From Streptomyces sp. RerS4 (GTDB lineage: Bacteria; Actinomycetota; Actinomycetes; Streptomycetales; Streptomycetaceae), in the NCBI RefSeq assembly GCF_023515955.1, contig NZ_CP097322.1, forward strand, positions 5,628,501-5,692,500: a stretch of 64,000 nt of DNA, read 5' to 3'. Below are positions 16,275 to 26,556 of the stretch, piece by piece. Position 1 is the stretch's first letter; each line of letters opens with the position of its first letter. A program made the translations under genes and the position numbers. The notes beneath the pieces are model-generated. The model was not told where the DNA came from, did no database searches, and saw nothing but the letters and a program-made list of their open reading frames with translations.

Positions 16275-16320
16275 TGACCACGGCGCGGGGATGCACTAGA
16301 GTTATCTCGACATCGAGATA
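16275..16320 (+). promoter_or_regulatory. acnA promoter with overlapping operator dyad
   Basis: TGACCA at 16275-16280 and TAGAGT at 16297-16302 (16-bp spacer) form a plausible -35/-10 pair. Directly downstream TATCTCGACATCGAGATA at 16303-16320 is a perfect 8-bp dyad with a CA spacer and would cover the transcription start, the position expected for a repressor operator. Confidence 0.55.
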
Positions 16321-16364
16321 TCTGCCGAAGGCGTACCGCAGCCGCCCCCGCTGGTAAGGGTGAC

Positions 16365-16383
16365 CTAACTTAGCCTTACCTTA
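16365..16383. promoter_or_regulatory. Iron-box-like sequence in acnA leader
   Basis: CTAACTTAGCCTTACCTTA matches 14 of 19 positions of the actinobacterial IdeR/DmdR iron box TTAGGTTAGCCTAACCTAA. It lies 71 bp before the acnA start. Iron-dependent control of an iron-sulfur aconitase would make sense, but binding is inferred. Confidence 0.45.
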
Positions 16384-16453
16384 GCGGATTGGCCAGAGGG
16401 CGTGGCGGCAGGATTGCGGTTATACGCGCGAATCATGCATGAAGGAGACTGTC

Positions 16454-19171
<2,718 letters not shown>

Positions 19172-19213
19172 GGGCGCGCCAGGCGGAGCGATCCGCCGGT
19201 TGTCGGCACCATA

Positions 19214-19244
19214 GGGCCGTACCCCCGTCAAGGGGGTGCGGCCC
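19214..19244 (+). terminator. acnA terminator
   Basis: A 13-bp fully paired stem (one G-T wobble): GGGCCGTACCCCC at 19214-19226 with its complement at 19232-19244 and a 5-nt loop, followed by TTCC. It separates acnA from the ngc operon. Confidence 0.85.
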
Positions 19245-19341
19245 TTCCGCTTTTCGGGGCGGGGGAATCGGATGACGGACAGGTCTCAACTCGGAAAAGC
19301 CGGGAACGATCCTTGTGCACGATCTTGCTGAGCGAAGCGGA

Positions 19342-19357
19342 AGTGGACTATACCTGT
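19342..19357 (+). promoter_or_regulatory. DasR-like (dre) operator before ngcE
   Basis: AGTGGACTATACCTGT matches 13 of 16 positions of the DasR consensus A(C/G)TGGTCTAGACCA(C/G)T. It lies 28 bp upstream of the ngcE start. DasR is the GlcNAc-responsive repressor of chitin/GlcNAc genes in Streptomyces, so the site fits the transporter it precedes; binding is inferred. Confidence 0.55.
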
Positions 19358-19384
19358 GCCCCAATCCTGACGAAGGCGAGGAAC

Positions 19385-20818
19385 ATGAGCATGGGATCCA
19401 CCGGTGAGGGCCTCGGCCGCCGTGATCTGATCAAGCGTTCCGCGGCGCTCGGACTGATCTCCGTGCCGACGATGAGCTTCCTGTCCGCCTGCGCCTCCGG
19501 CGGTGAGGACGGCTCCACGAAGGGCCCGGACAAGGGGCTCGTGTCCAAGGAGAACCCGTTCGGCGTCGCCAAGGGCGGCAAGCTCGACGTGGTCGTCTTC
19601 AAGGGCGGATTCGGCGACGACTACGCGAAGGCCTGGGAGGCCGCCTTCGACAAGAAGTGGGGCACCACCAGCTCCCACCTGGGCACCCAGGAGATCGCCG
19701 CCAAGCTCCAGCCCCGCTTCAACGGGGGCAACCCGCCGGACGTCGTCGACGACTCCGGCGCCCAGCAGATCAAGATCGACGTCCTCGCCAAGGGCGGCCA
19801 GCTCGCCGACCTCACCGCCGTGCTCGACGCCCCCTCGCTCGACGACCCGAGCAAGAAGGTCCGCGACATGCTGATCGCGGGCACCGTCGAACAGGGCACG
19901 CAAGGCGGCAAGTTCGTCGCCCTCTACTACGTCTACACGGTCTACGGCTTCTGGTACTCCGGCAAGCTCTTCAAGGAGAAGGGCTGGACCGAGCCGAAGA
20001 CCTGGGACGAGTTCCTGGCCGTCTGCGCCAAGGCCAAGGAAGCCGGCATCGGCGGCCTGGCCCACCAGGGCAAGTACCCGTATTACATCAACGTCGTCAT
20101 CATGGACCTGATCGCCAAGAAGGGCGGTCTGGAGGCCATGAAGGCCATCGACAACCTGGCGCCGAACGCCTTCGAGGGCAACCCCGCCGCATTGGCCGCC
20201 GTGGAGGCGGTCTACGAGGTGGTCGAGAAGGGCTACCTCATGCCCGGCACCAACGGCCTCACCCACACGGAGTCCCAGACCGCCTGGAACCAGTACAAGG
20301 CGGCGTTCATCCCCTCCGGCTCCTGGCTGGAGAACGAGCAGCTCAAGCAGACCCCGGACGACTTCGACATGAAGTTCCTGCCGGTGCCGACGCTCGCCGA
20401 CAGCAAGCTGCCCTTCGAGGCCATCCGGGCCGGCGCGGGCGAGCCGTTCATCGTCCCGGAGAAGGCCGCCAACAAGGCCGGCGGCCAGGAGTTCCTGCGT
20501 TCCATGATCTCCCGCGAATGGTCGACCCTCTTCGCCCAGCAGGCCAACTCCCTCACCGTCGTCAAGGACGGCGTCGACCCGAACGTCAAGCTCCGTCCGG
20601 GCACGGCATCGGCCGTCGCCGCCGTCAAGACGGCCGGGTCGAACACCTTCAACTACCTGTACCCCGACTGGTACAGCGAGATGGACGCCGAGATCCAGAA
20701 CGCGTCCAACGAGCTGATGGCCCAGCGGATCCAGCCAAAGGAGTGGATCAAGCGGGCGCAGGCCGCGGTAGACAAGGCTGCCAAGGACCCCAACGCCAAG
20801 AACAACCGCCGCAGCTGA
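19385..20818 (+). CDS. ngcE: N-acetylglucosamine/chitobiose ABC transporter binding lipoprotein
   Basis: 477 residues from ATG 19385 with GAGGAA just upstream. The N-terminus has a twin-arginine-like GRRDLIKRSAALG followed by the lipobox LSAC, so it is probably exported folded and lipid-anchored. The body is an extracellular solute-binding protein family 1 fold. Gene order (binding protein, two permeases, ROK regulator, xylFGH) matches Streptomyces ngcEFG-rok7B7. NgcE captures GlcNAc and N,N'-diacetylchitobiose for import. No ATPase gene is present; in Streptomyces the shared ATPase MsiK energises such transporters. Confidence 0.88.
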   Translation: MSMGSTGEGLGRRDLIKRSAALGLISVPTMSFLSACASGGEDGSTKGPDKGLVSKENPFGVAKGGKLDVVVFKGGFGDDYAKAWEAAFDKKWGTTSSHLGTQEIAAKLQPRFNGGNPPDVVDDSGAQQIKIDVLAKGGQLADLTAVLDAPSLDDPSKKVRDMLIAGTVEQGTQGGKFVALYYVYTVYGFWYSGKLFKEKGWTEPKTWDEFLAVCAKAKEAGIGGLAHQGKYPYYINVVIMDLIAKKGGLEAMKAIDNLAPNAFEGNPAALAAVEAVYEVVEKGYLMPGTNGLTHTESQTAWNQYKAAFIPSGSWLENEQLKQTPDDFDMKFLPVPTLADSKLPFEAIRAGAGEPFIVPEKAANKAGGQEFLRSMISREWSTLFAQQANSLTVVKDGVDPNVKLRPGTASAVAAVKTAGSNTFNYLYPDWYSEMDAEIQNASNELMAQRIQPKEWIKRAQAAVDKAAKDPNAKNNRRS

Positions 20819-20856
20819 CCCCACGCCCACCGGCAGCGTCATCAGGGACGGACACC

Positions 20857-21801
20857 ATGAGCCAAGTAGCCAGGGGCAAGGGACGGACCGGCTTCATCAC
20901 CGGCTTCCTCATCCTGCCGCTCGCCCTGTATCTGACTTTCGTCATCTGGCCGTACATCCAGACGTTCGGCTATTCCTTCACCAACTGGTCGGGCCAGTCA
21001 CCGACGTTCGACTTCGTCGGCCTGGAGAACTACTCGGCGCTGATGAAGGACGAGGTCTTCCGCGGCGCCCTCTGGCACAACCTGCTGCTCCTGGTGTTCG
21101 TCCCCACGATCACCATCCTGCTCGCCCTCTTCTTCGCCTTCATGGTGAACGCCGGAGGGCGCAGCGGGGCCGGCGGAGTGCGGGGCGTGCGCGGATCGGC
21201 CGTCTACAAGATCGTCTATTTCTTCCCGCAGGTGCTCTCCCTCGCCATCCTCGCCGTCCTCTTCGGCGCCGTGTACCGCAGCGACACGGGTGGCCTGCTG
21301 AACGGATTCCTCGCCAAGATCGGCCTCGTCGACCCGGCCCGCCCGGTCGAATGGCTCAACCAGCCGAACCTCGTCCTGTGGTGCCTGCTGCTCGTGGTGG
21401 TCTGGCACGGCGTTGGCTTCTACCTGGTCCTGTTCTCGGCCGCCATGCAGTCCGTCCCCAAGGACATCTACGAGGCCGCCCTGCTCGACGGCGCCGGCCG
21501 CGCCCAGACCTTCCTGCGGGTCACGCTGCCGCTGCTCTGGGACTCCGTACAGACCTCGGCGGTCTACCTGGGCATCGCCGCCATGGACATGTTCGTCCTG
21601 GTGTCGACCATGACCTCCGGCCAGTTCGGCGGCGGCCCCGACCACCACAGCGAGGTCATGGCCACCGTCCTGATGCGCAACTTCCTCTACTTCGGCAAGA
21701 GCGGCTACGCGTGCGCCATGGGCGTCGTGATGCTGGTCCTGACCATGATCCTCTCCGTCGTCACGCTGCGCGCCACCCGCCGCGAGCGCATCGAGTTCTG
21801 A
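20857..21801 (+). CDS. ngcF: NgcEFG transporter permease 1
   Basis: 314 residues from ATG 20857, AGGGACGG upstream. A MalF/UgpA-type membrane permease with about six membrane segments and the EAA loop YEAALLDGAGRAQTFLRV, the contact site for the ATPase. It forms the transmembrane channel with NgcG and receives sugar from NgcE. Lies 38 bp after ngcE and 13 bp before ngcG in one operon. Confidence 0.9.
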   Translation: MSQVARGKGRTGFITGFLILPLALYLTFVIWPYIQTFGYSFTNWSGQSPTFDFVGLENYSALMKDEVFRGALWHNLLLLVFVPTITILLALFFAFMVNAGGRSGAGGVRGVRGSAVYKIVYFFPQVLSLAILAVLFGAVYRSDTGGLLNGFLAKIGLVDPARPVEWLNQPNLVLWCLLLVVVWHGVGFYLVLFSAAMQSVPKDIYEAALLDGAGRAQTFLRVTLPLLWDSVQTSAVYLGIAAMDMFVLVSTMTSGQFGGGPDHHSEVMATVLMRNFLYFGKSGYACAMGVVMLVLTMILSVVTLRATRRERIEF

Positions 21802-21814
21802 GCGGGAGACCCCC

Positions 21815-22741
21815 ATGACCACAGTGATCAAGGCCCCCGGCGAGTCCGCGGCCGAGAGGCCCGGCGGCGACGGCAGGCCGAAGGAAGCCGGGAGGACCGG
21901 CTCCGAGGGCGTGGTGCTCAACGTCTTCTCCCACGGCTTCCTCGCCGTCTGGGCGATACTGATCGTCCTGCCCCTGATCTGGCTGGCGCTCGGCTCGTTC
22001 AAGACCGACTCCCAGATCGGCGGCTCCGCCCTCAGCTGGCCCTCCAACTGGCACTTCGACGCCTTCGGCCGCGCCTGGGACAAGGGCATCGGCGGATACT
22101 TCGGCCACACGCTGATCGTGCTGGCCTTCTCCGTCCCGCTGACCATGCTGCTCGGCTCGATGGCGGCGTACGTCCTGGCCCGCTACCCCTTCCGGGGGAA
22201 CCGGATCATCTACTACTTCTTCGTCAGCGGGGCGATGTTCCCCGTGTTCCTGGCGCTCGTGCCGCTGTTCTTCATGGTCAAACGCCTGGACATGCTCAAT
22301 ACCTACCAGGGTCTGATCCTGGTCTACGTCGCCTACTCGATGCCCTTCACCGTCTTCTTCATGCACTCCTTCTTCCGGACGCTGCCGACGGCGGTGCACG
22401 AGGCGGCGGTGATCGACGGGGCCTCCGACACCCGGATCTTCTTCCAGGTGATGCTGCCGATGGCCAAGCCGGGCCTGATCAGCGTGGGGATATTCAATGT
22501 CCTGGGCCAGTGGAACCAGTACATCCTGCCTTCCGTGCTGATGCAGCCCCAGAGCGGATCGGACCCCGAGCGCTACATGCTCACCCAGGGCCTGATCCAA
22601 CTCCAGTACCAGATGGGCTACGAGACGGACCTGCCGGTGCTGTTCGCCGGCGTGACCATCGCGATGATCCCGATGCTGGTGGTCTACCTGTCCTTCCAGC
22701 GCCAGATCCAGGCCGGACTGACCTCCGCCACCCTCAAGTAG
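21815..22741 (+). CDS. ngcG: NgcEFG transporter permease 2
   Basis: 308 residues, ATG with GGGAG about 6 nt upstream. A MalG-type permease: about six membrane segments after a ~40-residue polar N-terminus, and the EAA loop HEAAVIDGASDTRIFFQVML. Partner of NgcF. Last gene of the operon, followed by a hairpin terminator only 5 bp after the stop codon. Confidence 0.9.
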   Translation: MTTVIKAPGESAAERPGGDGRPKEAGRTGSEGVVLNVFSHGFLAVWAILIVLPLIWLALGSFKTDSQIGGSALSWPSNWHFDAFGRAWDKGIGGYFGHTLIVLAFSVPLTMLLGSMAAYVLARYPFRGNRIIYYFFVSGAMFPVFLALVPLFFMVKRLDMLNTYQGLILVYVAYSMPFTVFFMHSFFRTLPTAVHEAAVIDGASDTRIFFQVMLPMAKPGLISVGIFNVLGQWNQYILPSVLMQPQSGSDPERYMLTQGLIQLQYQMGYETDLPVLFAGVTIAMIPMLVVYLSFQRQIQAGLTSATLK

Positions 22742-22745
22742 CGGA

Positions 22746-22772
22746 CGGGCCGGGGACCACCTCCTCGGCCCG
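22746..22772 (+). terminator. ngc operon terminator
   Basis: Arms CGGGCCGGGGA and TCCTCGGCCCG pair over 11 positions with one mismatch around a 5-nt loop CCACC. Starts 5 bp after the ngcG stop. Confidence 0.7.
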
Positions 22773-23162
22773 CCCTCGTTCCCACGGCCAGGTGCCGACG
22801 GGCCGCTGTCGGGCCGACGGGCATGGGTGACGCGGGTCGGCACAAGGTGCGGGGCATGCGTAAGGAATGAAAAGATGCACGGAGCGGCAGAAGGCGCCGG
22901 CGTGCCTACGCGCTGATCCGACCGAAAAGTCGCAGATGATCGGTGCCTCAGCGACCGTAGCCCGATCTCGGCGTGCCGCTGTTCCCCCTTTTGGTCGGAT
23001 CTGTCCCCTTGGGGTCGCCTCAGCCTCTTGACGTCCGGGAGGCCAAAGGCTCGACTTAAGCTTCACAAGTTGGAGAGACGCCGGGGTCTCGGAGCTCGCA
23101 GCCAGGGCGCCCGGCCGGGGGGCGACGGCCGGCCGTCGCTTATGGGCAGGAGTGGATGAGTC
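22773..23162. other. Non-coding interval upstream of rok7B7
   Basis: About 390 bp without a convincing gene; open frames here lack ribosome-binding sites and family resemblance. It presumably holds the rok7B7 promoter. TTGACG at 23028-23033 with TCGACT at 23051-23056 (17-bp spacing) is the best pair I see, but the -10 is weak. I see no clear operator. Confidence 0.5.
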
Positions 23163-24377
23163 GTGCAGACTCCCGGATCGCAGTCGTCACTGCATCGCGC
23201 GAACCTCGAACGGGTCGTGCGCGCCGTACGCCTCGCGGGTTCGCTCACGCAGGCGGAGATCGCCCGCACGACCGGACTGTCGGCGGCCACGGTCTCCAAC
23301 ATCGTCCGTGAGCTCAAGGACGGCGGGACGGTGGAGGTCACCGACACCTCGGCCGGTGGCCGGCGGGCCCGCAGCGTCTCCCTCAGCGGGGACGCGGGCA
23401 TCGTCATCGGCGTGGACTTCGGCCACACCCACCTGCGGGTCGCCGTCGGCAACCTCGCCCACCAGGTGCTGGCCGAGGAGTCCGAGCCGCTGGACGTGGA
23501 CGCCTCCTGGGTGGACGGCTTCGACCGGGCGGAAGCACTGGTCGGGCGGCTGATCGAGGGCATCGGCGTGGGCCGGGACAAGGTCATCGGGGTCGGGCTC
23601 GGCGTCCCCGGCCCCATCGACGTCGAGTCCGGCACGCTGGGCTCCACCGCCATCCTGCCGGGCTGGGCCGGGATCAATCCGCGCCAGGAGCTCTCGCAGC
23701 GGCTCGGGGTGCCCGTCTACGTGGACAACGACGCGAACCTCGGCGCCCTCGGCGAACTGGTCTGGGGCAGTGGGCGCGGGGTCAAGGACCTCGCGTACAT
23801 CAAGGTCGCGAGCGGTGTCGGCGCCGGCCTGGTGATCAACGGTCAGATCTACCGCGGTCCGGGGGGCACCGCCGGCGAGATCGGGCACATCACCCTGGAC
23901 GAATCCGGCCCCGTCTGCCGCTGCGGCAACCGCGGCTGCCTGGAGACCTTCGCCGCCGCCCGCTACGTGCTGCCCCTCCTCCAGGGCAGCCACGGCCCGG
24001 AGTTGACCATGGAGGGCGTGGTCGAACTGGCCCGGGAGGGCGACCCCGGCTGCCGTCGCGTGGTCACCGACGTGGGCCGGCACATCGGCAGCGGAGTGGC
24101 CAGCCTGTGCAACCTCCTGAACCCGAGCCGGGTGGTCCTCGGCGGATCGCTCGCCGAGGCGGGTGAACTCGTCCTGGCTCCCATCCGTGAATCCGTGGGG
24201 AGGTACGCGATCCCGAGCGCGGCGCGGCAGCTGTCGGTCCTGACGGGCTCGCTGGGCAGTCGGGCGGAGGTGCTCGGGGCGCTGGCGCTCGTCCTGAGCG
24301 AGATGGGCGATTCAACGCTTTTGGCGGAAAATGGGGTTGGGGTGCGAGCGCCCGCCGTCATGTCTTCAGTTAGATAA
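23163..24377 (+). CDS. rok7B7: ROK-family transcriptional regulator
   Basis: 404 residues, GTG start. N-terminal winged helix-turn-helix (LTQAEIARTTGLSAATVSNI) followed by a ROK sugar-kinase-like domain: phosphate loop VDFGHTHLRV, VDNDANLGALGE and the zinc motif CRCGNRGCLE. Placement between ngcEFG and xylFGH identifies it as the Rok7B7 orthologue, known in Streptomyces coelicolor as a pleiotropic regulator that affects the xylose transporter, carbon catabolite control and antibiotic production. Binding of a sugar or sugar phosphate as effector is likely but not visible. Its stop codon overlaps the small dyad GTTAGATAAC. Confidence 0.88.
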   Translation: MQTPGSQSSLHRANLERVVRAVRLAGSLTQAEIARTTGLSAATVSNIVRELKDGGTVEVTDTSAGGRRARSVSLSGDAGIVIGVDFGHTHLRVAVGNLAHQVLAEESEPLDVDASWVDGFDRAEALVGRLIEGIGVGRDKVIGVGLGVPGPIDVESGTLGSTAILPGWAGINPRQELSQRLGVPVYVDNDANLGALGELVWGSGRGVKDLAYIKVASGVGAGLVINGQIYRGPGGTAGEIGHITLDESGPVCRCGNRGCLETFAAARYVLPLLQGSHGPELTMEGVVELAREGDPGCRRVVTDVGRHIGSGVASLCNLLNPSRVVLGGSLAEAGELVLAPIRESVGRYAIPSAARQLSVLTGSLGSRAEVLGALALVLSEMGDSTLLAENGVGVRAPAVMSSVR

Positions 24378-24397
24378 CGGATGGCACCGTTGTCATC

Positions 24398-24422
24398 TCG
24401 TTAAGGATTCACTCCTTGACGA
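24398..24422. promoter_or_regulatory. 10-5-10 inverted repeat before xylF
   Basis: TCGTTAAGGA at 24398-24407 and TCCTTGACGA at 24413-24422 pair at 9 of 10 positions around a 5-bp spacer. It lies 73 bp upstream of the xylF start and includes a TTGACG that could serve as a -35. A candidate operator for Rok7B7 or another xylose regulator. Confidence 0.55.
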
Positions 24423-24494
24423 CAAACTTGCGGCCGGGGTTGACTCACATCCACCTCGGCCGCAGCGTTGCGGCCTCGTCAGGGAGGTTCCCCC

Positions 24495-25607
24495 ATGAAC
24501 GCGCGTATGCGTAGAGCCGCCGTAGCCGTCGCCGCCGGTGCCATGGCCGTTTCGCTGGCAGCCTGTGGCAGTGCCAAGGAGGCCGGCGACAAGCCGAAGG
24601 ACTCGGGCGCCGCCAAGGGCGACGCCATCAAGGTCGGCCTGCTCCTGCCGGAGAACCAGACGGCGCGCTACGAGAAGTTCGACAAGCCGCTGATCGAGAA
24701 GAAGGTCGCCGACCTCACCGGCGGTAAGGCCGAAGTGGTCTACGCCAACGCCAAGCAGGACGCGACCGCGCAGAACTCGCAGGTCGACACGATGATCACC
24801 AACAAGGTGGACGTCCTGATCCTGGACGCGGTCGACGCCAAGGCCATCGCCGGCGCCGTCAAGCGGGCCAAGGACGCGGGCATCCCGGTCGTCGCCTACG
24901 ACCGCCTCGCCGAGGGCCCGATCGACGCCTACACCTCCTTCGACAACGAAGAGGTCGGCAAGGTCCAGGGCAAGGCCCTGCTGGAGGCGCTGGGCGACAA
25001 GGCCAAGGACGGCCAGATCGTCATGATGAACGGCTCCGTCACCGACCCGAACGCCGCGCTGTTCAAGAAGGGCGCGCACTCCGTCCTCGACGGCAAGGTG
25101 AACATCGGCAAGGAGTACGACACCGTCGAGTGGAAGCCGGAGAACGCCAACACCAACATGGCGGGCGCCCTCTCCGCGCTCGGCAAGGACAAGGTCATCG
25201 GCGTCTACTCCGCCAACGACGGCATGGCCGGCGGCATCATCACCGCCCTCAAGGCGGCCGGCCTGTCCCCCCTGCCCCCCGTCACGGGCCAGGACGCCGA
25301 ACTCGCCGGTGTGCAGCGGATCGTCGCCGGTGAGCAGTTCATGAGCGTCTACAAGCCGTACGCCCCCGAGGCCACGGCCGCCGCCGAGATGGCCGTCGCC
25401 CTCGCCAAGGGCGAGAAGGTCGACGGCATCATCAACAACAAGGTCGACAGCCCCACCGCCAAGGGCGTCCCCTCCGTGCTGATCCCGGTCGTCTCGCTCA
25501 CCAAGGCCAACATCAAGGACACCGTCGTCAAGGACGGCGTCTACAAGGTCGAGGAGATCTGCACCGAGAAGTACGCGGCCGCCTGCGCCGCCCTCGGCCT
25601 CAAGTAA
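24495..25607 (+). CDS. xylF: D-xylose ABC transporter substrate-binding lipoprotein
   Basis: 370 residues from ATG 24495 with GGGAGG 7 nt upstream. Lipoprotein signal with lipobox LAAC, then a sugar-binding PBP type I fold typical of xylose/ribose receptors (KVGLLLPENQTARYEKFD, DVLILDAVDAKAIA, YDRLAEGPIDAYTSFDN). It captures xylose outside the membrane for XylG/XylH. Downstream of rok7B7, which is known to influence its expression. A nested hairpin after it may allow higher xylF than xylGH expression. Confidence 0.9.
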   Translation: MNARMRRAAVAVAAGAMAVSLAACGSAKEAGDKPKDSGAAKGDAIKVGLLLPENQTARYEKFDKPLIEKKVADLTGGKAEVVYANAKQDATAQNSQVDTMITNKVDVLILDAVDAKAIAGAVKRAKDAGIPVVAYDRLAEGPIDAYTSFDNEEVGKVQGKALLEALGDKAKDGQIVMMNGSVTDPNAALFKKGAHSVLDGKVNIGKEYDTVEWKPENANTNMAGALSALGKDKVIGVYSANDGMAGGIITALKAAGLSPLPPVTGQDAELAGVQRIVAGEQFMSVYKPYAPEATAAAEMAVALAKGEKVDGIINNKVDSPTAKGVPSVLIPVVSLTKANIKDTVVKDGVYKVEEICTEKYAAACAALGLK

Positions 25608-25649
25608 GGCCACGCCGCCTCCCCCTCGGGGGACCGGCCCCCACGCCCT

Positions 25650-25696
25650 GCCCGGCTCCCCGCCTTCTCCACCCCGCCACCGGCGGGGCGCCGGGC
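25650..25696 (+). terminator. Nested hairpin between xylF and xylG
   Basis: Outer arms GCCCGGC (25650-25656) and GCCGGGC (25690-25696) enclose a compact inner hairpin CCCCGCC-ACC-GGCGGGG (25672-25688). A partial terminator or mRNA stabiliser would explain excess binding protein over the membrane components; this is inference. Confidence 0.55.
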
Positions 25697-25776
25697 AGAA
25701 TCGTTCCCCCATTCGCCCCGCTCCTGCTCTTTTGCACGACATCCCCGCCGGTCAGGCGGCGAAGGAGATGGTTCAT

Positions 25777-26556
25777 GTGTCCGCTGCGCCCGTGCTGGCG
25801 TTGCGAGGGGTCTCGAAGCGGTTCGGCGCCGTCCAGGCCCTGACCGACGTAGAACTCGAGATCCACTCCGGTGAGGTGGTCGCCCTGGTGGGCGACAACG
25901 GCGCCGGCAAGTCCACGCTGGTCAAGACGATCGCCGGCGTGCACCCCATCGATGACGGAGTCATCGAGTGGGAGGGCCGTCCGGTCTCCATCGACAAGCC
26001 CCACGACGCCCAGAACCTGGGCATCGCGACGGTCTACCAGGACCTCGCGCTGTGCGACAACATCGACGTCGTCGGCAACCTCTTCCTCGGCCGCGAGCTC
26101 AAGCGCTTCGGCGTCCTGGACGAGGTGGAGATGGAGCGCCGCGCCCGCGAGCTCCTGACCACCCTGTCCATCCGGATCCCCAGCGTCCGGATCCCCATCG
26201 CCTCGCTCTCCGGCGGTCAGCGCCAGACCGTGGCGATCGCCCGCTCCATGCTGGGCGAGCCCCAGCTCGTCATCCTCGACGAGCCCACCGCCGCCCTCGG
26301 CGTCGAGCAGACCGCACAGGTGCTCGACCTCGTGGAGCGGCTGCGCGAGCGCGGCCACGCCGTGATCCTCATCAGCCACAACATGGCCGATGTGAAGGCC
26401 GTCGCCGACAAGGTGGCGGTACTGCGGCTGGGCCGCAACAACGGTGTCTTCAACGTCGCCGACACCTCGCAGGAAGAGATCATCTCCGCCATCACCGGGG
26501 CCACGGACAACGCCGTGACCCGCCGGGCGGCCCGCACCGGGGAGGCCCGCAAGTGA
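25777..26556 (+). CDS. xylG: Xylose ABC transporter ATP-binding protein (single-domain)
   Basis: 259 residues from GTG 25777. This start is preferred because GGAG ends 9 nt upstream; the in-frame ATG at 25768 abuts GGAG, and an ATG at 25732 has no site. One ABC domain: Walker A GDNGAGKST, signature LSGGQRQ, Walker B LVILDEPTAALG, switch His in LISHNM. E. coli XylG has two fused ABC domains; this protein has one, so two copies probably assemble per transporter. Overlaps xylH by 4 bp (GTGA). Confidence 0.9.
   Translation: MSAAPVLALRGVSKRFGAVQALTDVELEIHSGEVVALVGDNGAGKSTLVKTIAGVHPIDDGVIEWEGRPVSIDKPHDAQNLGIATVYQDLALCDNIDVVGNLFLGRELKRFGVLDEVEMERRARELLTTLSIRIPSVRIPIASLSGGQRQTVAIARSMLGEPQLVILDEPTAALGVEQTAQVLDLVERLRERGHAVILISHNMADVKAVADKVAVLRLGRNNGVFNVADTSQEEIISAITGATDNAVTRRAARTGEARK

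Noticed and set aside
22734..23066. A 110-codon open frame upstream of rok7B7
   Set aside because: Minus-strand, no ribosome-binding site, overlaps the ngc terminator, no recognisable features.
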